A stretch of 11,204 nt of DNA from Methanomassiliicoccales archaeon (lineage in GTDB: Archaea > Thermoplasmatota > Thermoplasmata > Methanomassiliicoccales > JACIVX01), in the NCBI GenBank assembly GCA_028679985.1, contig JAJRAH010000046.1, positions 1 through 11,204 of the forward strand, read 5' to 3'. This document shows positions 3,864-11,204 of this stretch, one piece after another (positions within the stretch are counted from its first letter, which is position 1; each line of letters starts with the position of its first letter). The position numbers were made by a program, and so were the translations under genes. The notes beneath the pieces are model-generated. The model had not been told where the DNA came from. It ran no database searches and saw only the letters and a list, made by a program, of their open reading frames with translations.

Positions 3864-6800
3864 TTGCGCGATCTAGTTGAGGTCTATTTCAAAGAGCGAA
3901 GCATAGTCAACCATCACATTTCAAGTTTCAATGACTTCCTTTCAACGCTTGACAATCCGAACAGCCGGATGCAGAAGATAGTGGACAACCTGCGCGTGTC
4001 CGCAGAGGACATAGATCGTGGGATAATACGCCTCGATCCCGACAAGACCGAAGGGAGGATCGTGGAGATCAGGGTCGGCCGCAGGAGGGACGAGAAGACG
4101 GGCAACATCGACCCCCAGGCAAGACCGACGATCCAAGTGACGCTACCGGTTGTCAGAGAGGCGAACGGTGCGTCCCACTCCCTCACGCCGATGGAGGCAA
4201 GGCTGAGGAACCTGAACTACCTCGCACCAGCCGCACTTGAATTCACCATAGTTGAGGACGGCATCGAGAAGGAGCCGGAGAAGGTTCACATCGGCGATTT
4301 GCCGATCATGGTCAAATCGAAACGCTGCACGCTCTACAAGGAGAACATGGAGGAAGAGAGAGAGCTGACCGAAGCGGAGTACAGCCAGAGGCTCATCCAG
4401 GCCGGCGAGGATCCAAAGGATCCCGGCGGCTACTTCATCATCGGAGGGACCGAGCGGGTCCTGATATCTCTCGAAGATCTGGCGCCTAACAGGGTGATGG
4501 TCGAGTTCAACGAGCGGTACGGCACGAAGATCGAGGTAGCGAAGGTGTTCTCCCAGAGAGAAGGGTACCGAGCGTTGACGCTTGTTGAGAAGAAGAAAGA
4601 CGGCATGCTCATGGTCACGGTGCCCGCTGCGTCGGGACAGATTCCGCTCATCGCGCTGATGAAAGCGCTTGGAATGGAGAGCGACGAGGAGATCTACGAT
4701 GCCATCGTCAGCGTTCCGGAGATGGCGAACATCGTATACGCCAACATCGAGGAATGCCAGGACAAGAAGATCTTCCCGCCGAACGGCATATTCACGACCG
4801 AAGACGCGATCCTCTATCTCGAGAGGAAGTTCGCCACCGGTCAGGCAAAAGAGTACAGGGTCAAGAAGGTCGAATCGATCATCGACAGGTCCCTCCTGCC
4901 CCACCTTGGGGACACGCCGGAGGACAGATTGAAGAAAGCGATATTCCTCGGAAGGATTGCGAGATCGGTCCTGGAGCTGTCGCTCGGCCTCAGGAAGGAG
5001 GACGACAAGGACCACTACGCGAACAAGCGTCTGAAGCTGTCCGGAGATCTGATGGAGGATCTCTTCAGGGTCGCGTTCACGAACTTGATGAAGGACCTGA
5101 AGTACCAACTGGAAAGGTCCTACGCGAGGAAGAAGGACCTGAGGATATCCAGCGCGATCAGGCCGGACCTGCTCACTCACAGATTGCTTCATGCCCTCGC
5201 CACCGGGAACTGGGTAGGGGGAAGGGCAGGCGTCAGCCAGCTGTTGGACCGGACGTCAAACATGAGTACTATCAGTCATCTCAGGAGGATCACGTCCTCC
5301 CTTACGAGGAGCCAGCCTCACTTCGAGGCAAGAGACCTTCACCCGACTCAATGGGGAAGGCTTTGCCCGAACGAGACCCCCGAAGGCCAGAACTGCGGCC
5401 TTGTGAAGAATGCGGCATTGATCATCGACGTTTCCGAGGGATTCCGCGAGGAGAACGTCCACTGGCTGCTGAAGGATCTCGGGGTCAAGGAGGTCAAGGG
5501 GCAGCAGAAGATCGGGACGAGGGTCTTCGTCAACGGGGATCTCGTCGGCGTTCACGATAGATCGAAGGAGCTCGTGGCGGAGATCAGGCATCGGCGCAGG
5601 TGCGGTCTTCTCTCGCACGAGATCAACATCCGATACGACGAGGAGATGGACGAGGTCATCATCAACTGCGACGAAGGAAGGTTGAGGCGTCCGCTCGTCG
5701 TCCTCAAGAACGGCAAGACGGTCCTTACCAGGAAACATCTGGATGACATAAGGGAGGGGAAGCTCAGATGGTCCGACCTGCTCAGGGAGGGAGTCATCGA
5801 GTGGGTCGACGCCGAGGAGGAAGAGGATTCGTTCATAGTCGTCGATCCTTACGAGGTTCCGGAGCGCTGCGACAGCTGCGGGAGAGCGATATCCCAGACG
5901 GACGTGGATTGGATCAATCCAGGAACCGAGGACAACTTCGCTCAGTTGCGCTGTCTGCATTGCAATGGCGAGATGAAGACGCCGCTGAACATCACGAAGG
6001 AGCACACCCACATGGAGGTGGACCCGATAGTCATACTCGGAGTCTGTGCCGGGCTCGTTCCCTATTCAGAGCACAACTCGTCACCGCGTGTGACGATGGG
6101 TTCGGGAATGGCGAAGCAGTCGCTCGGACTGAGTGCGACCAACTACAGAAAGAGGCCCGATACGAGGGGCCACTTGCTTCACTACCCCGAGAAGCCGCTC
6201 GTTCAGACGAAGCCGATGGACTTCGTGGCGTTCAACGAGCGCCCTGCCGGGCAGAACTTCGTTGTCGCTATACTCTCATATCACGGGTACAACATGGAAG
6301 ACGCTCTCATCCTTAACAAGGCGAGCGTGGAGAGAGGACTGGGCCGCTCGACCTTCATGAGAACGTACAGGGCCGAGGAGCGCAGGTATCCGGGCGGTCA
6401 GGAGGACCACTTCGAGATCCCGAGCCCAGACGTCAGAGGAGCGAGGGCGGATCTCGCGTACAGCAATCTTGGCGAGGACGGGCTTATCAGCCCTGAGACA
6501 GCCGTGGACGGCGGGGACGTCCTCATCGGCAAGACATCGCCCCCGAGATTCCTCGAAGAGGAAACGGACTTCCTGACGCCGCAGAAGCGGCGGGAAACCT
6601 CGATCACTGTCAGGCCCGGAGAAAGCGGATGGGTCGACAGCGTCATGCTCACGGAATCGGAAAACGGCAGCCGGTTGGTCAAGGTGAAGGTCAGGGACGA
6701 AAGGATCCCGGAGCTCGGCGACAAGTTCGCATCGAGGCACGGGCAGAAGGGCGTCATCGGTCTTATCGCTCCGCAGGAAGACATGCCGTTCACTTCGGAC

Positions 6801-7457
6801 GGCGTGATCCCGGACCTTGTGATCAATCCCCATGCAATACCGTCGAGAATGACCGTAGCTCACGTTCTGGAAATGATCGGCGGCAAGGTCGGGTCGATGG
6901 AGGCACGGACGGTCGACGGAACACCTTTCAGCGGCGAGAGCGAGCGGTCATTGCGAGAAGCGCTCGTCCGAAACGGCTTCGAACACACCGGCAAGGAGGT
7001 CATGTACGACGGCCTCTCCGGCAAGATGATCGGGGCGGACATATTCGTTGGAGTCATATATTACCAAAAGCTGCACCACATGGTTTCCGGCAAGCTTCAC
7101 GTGAGAAGCCGCGGACCGGTGCAGATACTCACGAGGCAGCCGACCGAGGGACGGTCGAGGCAGGGCGGTCTCAGATTCGGCGAGATGGAGAGGGATTGCC
7201 TGATAGGACACGGGGCGGCGATGGTCATAAAGGATCGATTGCTCGACGAGTCCGACGGCACGTTCCAGTACGTCTGCGGAAACCCGAACTGCGGCCACAT
7301 AGCGATGATGGACAGGCGCGGGGCTCTGAGGTGCCCGGTCTGCGGTAACAACACGAATGTCAACCTCGTGCAGACGTCGTATGCATTCAAGCTTCTGCTG
7401 GACGAGCTGCTGTCGCTTGGCGTCGCCGTGCGCCTGCAACTGGAGGACTTGCGATGA
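3864..7457 (+). CDS. rpoB: DNA-directed RNA polymerase subunit B (fused B''+B')
   Basis: This is the second-largest catalytic subunit, the homologue of bacterial beta and Rpb2. The 1197 residues are one continuous chain, unlike the B''/B' pair of many methanogens. Motifs in order: VYFKERSIVNHHISSFNDF at the N-terminus, GGYFIIGGTERVLI (about 190-203), the fork-region CPNETPEGQNCGLV (501-514), YHGYNMEDA (806-814), GDKFASRHGQKG (952-963) with the basic residues that contact nascent RNA and nucleotide, and RQPTEGRSRQGG followed by GEMERD near 1090-1115. The C-terminal zinc site has Cys1138, Cys1143, Cys1157 and Cys1160. A second pair of CxxC motifs lies at 669/672 and 697/700, between the two halves. 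The TTG start is forced by an upstream stop and supported by the SD. Its TGA overlaps the rpoA1 ATG. No intein or frame break is seen. Confidence 0.98.
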   Translation: MRDLVEVYFKERSIVNHHISSFNDFLSTLDNPNSRMQKIVDNLRVSAEDIDRGIIRLDPDKTEGRIVEIRVGRRRDEKTGNIDPQARPTIQVTLPVVREANGASHSLTPMEARLRNLNYLAPAALEFTIVEDGIEKEPEKVHIGDLPIMVKSKRCTLYKENMEEERELTEAEYSQRLIQAGEDPKDPGGYFIIGGTERVLISLEDLAPNRVMVEFNERYGTKIEVAKVFSQREGYRALTLVEKKKDGMLMVTVPAASGQIPLIALMKALGMESDEEIYDAIVSVPEMANIVYANIEECQDKKIFPPNGIFTTEDAILYLERKFATGQAKEYRVKKVESIIDRSLLPHLGDTPEDRLKKAIFLGRIARSVLELSLGLRKEDDKDHYANKRLKLSGDLMEDLFRVAFTNLMKDLKYQLERSYARKKDLRISSAIRPDLLTHRLLHALATGNWVGGRAGVSQLLDRTSNMSTISHLRRITSSLTRSQPHFEARDLHPTQWGRLCPNETPEGQNCGLVKNAALIIDVSEGFREENVHWLLKDLGVKEVKGQQKIGTRVFVNGDLVGVHDRSKELVAEIRHRRRCGLLSHEINIRYDEEMDEVIINCDEGRLRRPLVVLKNGKTVLTRKHLDDIREGKLRWSDLLREGVIEWVDAEEEEDSFIVVDPYEVPERCDSCGRAISQTDVDWINPGTEDNFAQLRCLHCNGEMKTPLNITKEHTHMEVDPIVILGVCAGLVPYSEHNSSPRVTMGSGMAKQSLGLSATNYRKRPDTRGHLLHYPEKPLVQTKPMDFVAFNERPAGQNFVVAILSYHGYNMEDALILNKASVERGLGRSTFMRTYRAEERRYPGGQEDHFEIPSPDVRGARADLAYSNLGEDGLISPETAVDGGDVLIGKTSPPRFLEEETDFLTPQKRRETSITVRPGESGWVDSVMLTESENGSRLVKVKVRDERIPELGDKFASRHGQKGVIGLIAPQEDMPFTSDGVIPDLVINPHAIPSRMTVAHVLEMIGGKVGSMEARTVDGTPFSGESERSLREALVRNGFEHTGKEVMYDGLSGKMIGADIFVGVIYYQKLHHMVSGKLHVRSRGPVQILTRQPTEGRSRQGGLRFGEMERDCLIGHGAAMVIKDRLLDESDGTFQYVCGNPNCGHIAMMDRRGALRCPVCGNNTNVNLVQTSYAFKLLLDELLSLGVAVRLQLEDLR
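7442..7446 (+). promoter_or_regulatory. Shine-Dalgarno site of rpoA1 inside the rpoB end
   Basis: GGAGG is encoded within the last codons of rpoB, 7 nt before the ATG at 7454. It favours that ATG over the adjacent in-frame ATG at 7457. Confidence 0.7.
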
Positions 7458-10228
7458 TGCGAGGTGTTTCAAAAAGGATAGGGTCAGTCAGGTTCGCTTG
7501 TCTGTCCCCCGACGAGATCAGGAGGATGTCGGCGACGAAGATCATAACGGCCGACACCTACGATGATGACGGCTTCCCGATAGACATGGGTTTGATGGAC
7601 CCGCACCTCGGAGTGATCGAGCCAGGATTGAGGTGCAAGACATGCGGGCACAAGGTGGACGAGTGCCCCGGTCACTTCGGCCACATAGATCTCGCGATGC
7701 CGGTCATACACGTCGGCTTCGTCAAGGAGATCAAGAAGCTGCTCCAGTCGACCTGCCGGTCCTGCGGTCGTCTGCTTCTCACCGAGGAGCAGGCGAAGGA
7801 GTACAAGGAGGCGATGGAGATGGTCGAGGAGATGGGCGGGGACACCATGGACGTCCGCCTCGTCTCTAAAGAGACCGCCAAGGACGCGGCATCGAGACCG
7901 ATCTGCCCGCACTGCGGCGCAGAGCAGCTGAAGATCACGTTGGACAAGCCTACGACCTTCAGGGAGGACGGGCACAAGCTCACCCCGAAGGAGGTAAGGG
8001 AGAGATTGGAGAGGATACCGGACGAAGACCTCGTCCCGCTTGGGATAGATCCGAAGGCATGCAGACCCGAATGGATGGTCCTGACGGCCCTGCCTGTACC
8101 GCCTGTTACCGTCCGACCATCGATCACCCTCGAATCAGGCGACAGGTCGGAGGACGACCTGACGCACAAGCTCGTGGATGTTCTAAGGATCAATCAGAGG
8201 CTGAGGGAGAACAGGGACGCCGGCGCTCCGCAGCTGATAGTCGAGGATCTATGGGAGTTGCTGCAGTATCACGTGACTACATACTTCGACAACCAGACCT
8301 CGGGCATTCCGCCGGCGAGGCACAGGTCCGGAAGGCCTCTTAAGACACTCGTCCAAAGATTGAAAGGCAAGGAGGGCAGGTTCAGGTCGAACCTGTCTGG
8401 CAAGAGAGTCAATTTCTCGGCGAGAACCGTCATCTCTCCGGATCCGGGACTGTCGATAAACGAGGTAGGTGTCCCGTACGAGGCCGCGAGGGAGCTGACG
8501 CTTCCAGTCTACGCCACGAAGAGCAACATCGGGATTCTCAAGGGGATGGTGAAGCGCGGCCCGAACCCAGTCGGAGATAAGTACCTGCCCGGAGTGAACT
8601 ACGTCATCCGTCCGGATGGCAGAAGGATCAGGGTCACGGAGAAGAACGCCGAAAGCGTGGCCGAAACCGTGGAGATAGGTTTCATCGTCGAGAGGCATCT
8701 GATGGACAACGACATTGTCCTGTTCAACAGGCAGCCTTCGCTGCACAGGATGTCGATGATGGCGCACAGCGTAAGAGTCATGCCATGGAAGACTTTCCGA
8801 TTGAACCTCTGCGTGTGTCCTCCTTACAACGCGGACTTTGACGGCGACGAGATGAATCTGCATGTTCTCCAAAGTGACGAGGCCAGAGCCGAGGCGCTCA
8901 TCCTGATGAAGGTGCAAGAACACATTCTCTCTCCGAGGTTTGGAGGGCCGGTCATCGGTGCGATACACGACCACATCACCGGATGTTTCCTCCTTACCCA
9001 TAGGGACTCGAAGTTCACAAGGGGCGAGACGCTGTTCATGCTGTCGAGGGTCGTCCATCGGGAGCTGCCGCCCCCCGTCGAGATCGACGGCGTCAAGTAC
9101 TGGACCGGCAAGCAGCTTTTCTCCCTCGTGCTCCCCGATGATTTCAGGATCACGTTCAGAGCATCGATATGCAGGAAGTGTCCCGAGTGCCAGAAGGAGA
9201 AGTGCGACCTCGATGCATACGTCCGAATAAGGAAGGGCGACCTCCTGTACGGTACGATCGACGAGAAGGCGATAGGGGCTTTCAAAGGCAAGATCGTAGA
9301 CAAACTTGCGAGGGACTACGGATCGGAGACGGCGAAGAACGTCATCGACAACCTCACTCGCCTCGCGATCGGGGCGATCATGGTCAGAGGTTTCACGACC
9401 GGAATAGACGACGAGGACATACCCGAAGAGGCGAGGCGCCAGATCGAGGATGTCCTGCAGGATGCGGCGAAAAAGGTCGACGATCTCGTGGCTGCGTACC
9501 GTGAGGGTATACTCGAGCAGCTTCCGGGGAGGTCTCTCGAGGAGACACTCGAAGTCGAAGTGATGAAGGTCCTCGGTCGGGCAAGAGACGAGGCCGGGCA
9601 GATCGCAGGTCGCCACCTCGGTCTGGAGAACTCAGCGGTCATCATGGCTCGGTCCGGCGCAAGGGGCTCGATGCTCAACCTGAGCCAGATGGCCGGCTGC
9701 ATCGGGCAGCAGGCGGTTCGAGGCGAGAGGCTTTCGAGAGGCTACTGGAACAGGACGCTGCCACACTTCAGGAAAGGAGATCTGGGAGCGCAGGCCAGGG
9801 GCTTCGTGACGAACTCTTACAAGAGCGGACTGACTCCCACCGAGTTCTTTTTCCACAGCATGGGAGGGCGTGAGGGTCTGGTCGACACCGCAGTCAGGAC
9901 GTCCAGATCCGGATACATGCAGCGCAGGCTGATCAACGCTCTCGAGGATCTCAAGTTGAAGCAGGACGGCACGGTCAGGAACACCGCCGACATGGTGGTC
10001 CAGTTCAAGTACGGCGAGGATGGCGTCGACCCGTGCAGGAGCGTGCAGGGTGACGCCGTCGACGTCGATGACCTCCTAGTAGAGGTCCTCGGAGACGAAG
10101 CGGAGCTGCTTGCGAAGATCGAAGAGAAGAAGCTCGCAGGCTACGCGACGATCGAGAAGGACCTGATGGAGACTGAGGATGAGGAGGAGTTCGAGGAACC
10201 GGAGTTCGAGGGCGGAGGTGAGGAGTAA
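7454..10228 (+). CDS. rpoA1: DNA-directed RNA polymerase subunit A' (RpoA1)
   Basis: A' is the N-terminal two thirds of the largest subunit (beta'/Rpb1) and carries the catalytic magnesium site. Seen in order in the 924 residues: the clamp zinc site CKTC...CPGHFGH with Cys61, Cys64, Cys71 and His74; further CxxC pairs at 101/104 and 151/154; SGKRVNFSARTVISPDP; NRQPSLHRMSMM; the catalytic loop NADFDGDE (459-466) with Asp461, Asp463 and Asp465; and the bridge-helix region from GWEx-equivalent SMGGREGLVDTAVRTSRSGY onward. A Cys cluster CRKCPECQKEKC at 573-584 lies in the funnel/pore region. After the conserved DGVDPCRS end, the chain continues into an acidic tail, ending EEEFEEPEFEGGGEE; the product is somewhat longer than the usual 870-900. 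The ATG overlaps the rpoB stop (ATGA). The split into A' and A'' is normal for archaea. Confidence 0.98.
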   Translation: MMRGVSKRIGSVRFACLSPDEIRRMSATKIITADTYDDDGFPIDMGLMDPHLGVIEPGLRCKTCGHKVDECPGHFGHIDLAMPVIHVGFVKEIKKLLQSTCRSCGRLLLTEEQAKEYKEAMEMVEEMGGDTMDVRLVSKETAKDAASRPICPHCGAEQLKITLDKPTTFREDGHKLTPKEVRERLERIPDEDLVPLGIDPKACRPEWMVLTALPVPPVTVRPSITLESGDRSEDDLTHKLVDVLRINQRLRENRDAGAPQLIVEDLWELLQYHVTTYFDNQTSGIPPARHRSGRPLKTLVQRLKGKEGRFRSNLSGKRVNFSARTVISPDPGLSINEVGVPYEAARELTLPVYATKSNIGILKGMVKRGPNPVGDKYLPGVNYVIRPDGRRIRVTEKNAESVAETVEIGFIVERHLMDNDIVLFNRQPSLHRMSMMAHSVRVMPWKTFRLNLCVCPPYNADFDGDEMNLHVLQSDEARAEALILMKVQEHILSPRFGGPVIGAIHDHITGCFLLTHRDSKFTRGETLFMLSRVVHRELPPPVEIDGVKYWTGKQLFSLVLPDDFRITFRASICRKCPECQKEKCDLDAYVRIRKGDLLYGTIDEKAIGAFKGKIVDKLARDYGSETAKNVIDNLTRLAIGAIMVRGFTTGIDDEDIPEEARRQIEDVLQDAAKKVDDLVAAYREGILEQLPGRSLEETLEVEVMKVLGRARDEAGQIAGRHLGLENSAVIMARSGARGSMLNLSQMAGCIGQQAVRGERLSRGYWNRTLPHFRKGDLGAQARGFVTNSYKSGLTPTEFFFHSMGGREGLVDTAVRTSRSGYMQRRLINALEDLKLKQDGTVRNTADMVVQFKYGEDGVDPCRSVQGDAVDVDDLLVEVLGDEAELLAKIEEKKLAGYATIEKDLMETEDEEEFEEPEFEGGGEE
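10214..10221 (+). promoter_or_regulatory. Full-consensus Shine-Dalgarno site of rpoA2 inside the rpoA1 end
   Basis: GGAGGTGA matches the archaeal anti-SD over 8 nt and ends 7 nt before the rpoA2 ATG. It is encoded by the Gly-Gly-Glu codons of the A' tail. Confidence 0.85.
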
Positions 10229-11204
10229 ATGGCGCGCAAGGACACGATGAAAGCCCTCGTGAAAAGGGGTCTGAGCGAGAAGACGGTCGCGAAGCTCTTG
10301 AGCAAGTTCAGCACGATAACGGAAGTTTCCAATGCGAGCTTGGAGGCGGTGAAATCTCTCGGCTTCTCTAAGGACGAAGCCCATGAGATACTGGCCAAGA
10401 TCGGAGGCAAGTCGAAGAAGACTTCGAAGAAGGCCTCGAAGAAGGAAGAGGAGGTGTCTCCGAAGCCGAAGATCGAACTCTACGTTCCGGTCAAATCGAA
10501 ACCGATGACCGAGATCGAGACCAAGATGGTCAAGCTCACTCAGGATCTGAAGCTGAGCGTTCCGATGAAGGTCATTTCCGAGATCGCAAGTCGCATAGAA
10601 GGGATCGATGTCCCACTGGCGACTCTCAAGAAGATACTGACGAAGGCGCACGAGCGCTACGAGGCGCACACGATGGATCCGAACGAATCCTCCGGAATAC
10701 TCGCGGCGCAGAGCATCGGGGAGCCTGGTACGCAGATGACGATGCGTACCTTCCACTATGCAGGAGTCGCTGAAATCAACGTTACACTCGGTCTTCCGAG
10801 GCTCATCGAGATCGTCGATGCCCGGCGCGTGCCGAGCACGCCGATGATGACGGTGCACATCGATCCGAAGGTCCGCGGAGACGTCGACAGGGTCCGGAAG
10901 ATCGCCTCCGAGATCGAGGCGACTACGCTTCTGGATATCGCGGATATCGAGACGGACATCGTCAACATGAAGGTGGTAGTGCACCCCGACGAGAGGAAGA
11001 TGGCGCAGAAGGGCATCACTCTCGACGACGTGTACAAGAAGATCACGAAGCTCCGCGGGATGAAGGGCCTCGTGACGATGGATGACGGGACTCTGGTCAT
11101 ATCATCCGACGAGCCGTCATTCAAGAAGCTTCAGGTCATCGTCGACTCCGTCAGGGACTGCAAGATCAAAGGTATCGACAACATCAAGAGAGCCATCATC
11201 CGGA
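10229..11204 (+). CDS. rpoA2: DNA-directed RNA polymerase subunit A'' (RpoA2) with N-terminal HhH-like domain, C-terminus cut by window edge
   Basis: A'' is the C-terminal third of the largest subunit and supplies the trigger loop and part of the clamp/jaw. The ATG immediately follows the rpoA1 TAA (0-nt gap) and has a full-consensus SD. 325 residues are visible; the end lies outside the window. The true A'' core begins around residue 95: helices leading to AAQSIGEPGTQMTMRTFH (159-176), then VTLGLPRLIEIVDARR. Before it lies an extension of about 95 residues. Residues 8-58 look like two helix-hairpin-helix units (KRGLSEKTVAKLL and SLGFSKDEAHEIL), a non-specific nucleic-acid-binding fold, followed by a Lys-rich linker at 61-73 (KSKKTSKKASKK). 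I recall an 'unknown domain/subunit A'' fusion' entry in annotation collections, so the extension is probably shared by a lineage. Its role is unknown; DNA or RNA binding near the polymerase is inference. Confidence 0.95.
   Translation, partial: MARKDTMKALVKRGLSEKTVAKLLSKFSTITEVSNASLEAVKSLGFSKDEAHEILAKIGGKSKKTSKKASKKEEEVSPKPKIELYVPVKSKPMTEIETKMVKLTQDLKLSVPMKVISEIASRIEGIDVPLATLKKILTKAHERYEAHTMDPNESSGILAAQSIGEPGTQMTMRTFHYAGVAEINVTLGLPRLIEIVDARRVPSTPMMTVHIDPKVRGDVDRVRKIASEIEATTLLDIADIETDIVNMKVVVHPDERKMAQKGITLDDVYKKITKLRGMKGLVTMDDGTLVISSDEPSFKKLQVIVDSVRDCKIKGIDNIKRAIIR

Noticed and set aside
4143..5192. 349-codon open frame antisense to rpoB
   Set aside because: It lies wholly inside rpoB, has low-complexity composition rich in Arg, Leu and Val typical of the reverse frame of a GC-rich gene, and shows no domain.
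8249..9616. 455-codon open frame antisense to rpoA1
   Set aside because: It is fully covered by the catalytic part of A', which is unmistakable, and the antisense protein has no recognisable motif or ribosome binding site.
10229..10519. Intein or misplaced A' C-terminal segment at the start of rpoA2
   Set aside because: The extension lacks intein splicing motifs (no N-terminal Cys/Ser block or terminal His-Asn), is much too short, and looks like HhH units plus a linker.
1..11204. CRISPR arrays, insertion sequences or integrase/attachment sites
   Set aside because: No spaced direct repeats, transposase frames or terminal inverted repeats were seen; the tRNA has no duplicated 3' end nearby that would indicate integration.

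Overview
This window is archaeal chromosomal DNA, most likely from a euryarchaeote of the Thermoplasmatota or a close relative. The signs are an archaeal rpoH-rpoB-rpoA1-rpoA2 RNA polymerase operon, an archaeal EF-1 beta, TATA-type promoters, Shine-Dalgarno (SD) sites of the GGAGGTGA type, and a tRNA gene with archaeal bulge-helix-bulge introns. RpoB is one fused chain, unlike the split B'/B'' of many methanogens, and RpoA2 carries an extra N-terminal domain. The placement is inferred from gene architecture, not from a tree.

Layout from left to right. A B12-binding-like/radical SAM protein runs on the minus strand and is cut by the left edge (1-1003). A 152-bp divergent promoter region with a 12-bp AT palindrome separates it from a complete malic enzyme on the plus strand (1156-2502). 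Malic enzyme converges on a short minus-strand translation operon (2643-3086): a 55-residue four-CxxC zinc-ribbon microprotein followed by EF-1 beta, coupled by a stop codon that lies against the SD of the next gene. A non-coding spacer of about 150 bp separates that operon's promoter from the promoter of a tRNA-Lys(UUU) gene.

The tRNA-Lys gene (3342-3477) is the most notable item. It is split by two non-canonical introns, 29 nt in the D loop (between positions 20 and 21) and 33 nt in the T loop (between 59 and 60). Each can form a bulge-helix-bulge-like splice structure, and removing both restores a fully paired 74-nt tRNA. There is no intron in the anticodon loop.

From 3535 to the right edge lies the RNA polymerase operon. 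A TATA box that shares its T run with the likely tRNA terminator is followed by rpoH (TTG start), rpoB (TTG start), rpoA1 and rpoA2 (cut by the right edge). The genes are packed by a 4-nt gap, an ATGA overlap and a 0-nt gap, each with a good SD, so they are very likely transcribed together. RpoB and A' bring the two halves of the catalytic centre, A'' completes the trigger-loop side, and H contributes to assembly and the downstream DNA region. Unusual points are an acidic tail on A', a helix-hairpin-helix-like domain plus Lys-rich linker on A'', and an extra CxxC pair in the middle of RpoB. No mobile elements, CRISPR arrays or signs of recent gene transfer were seen.
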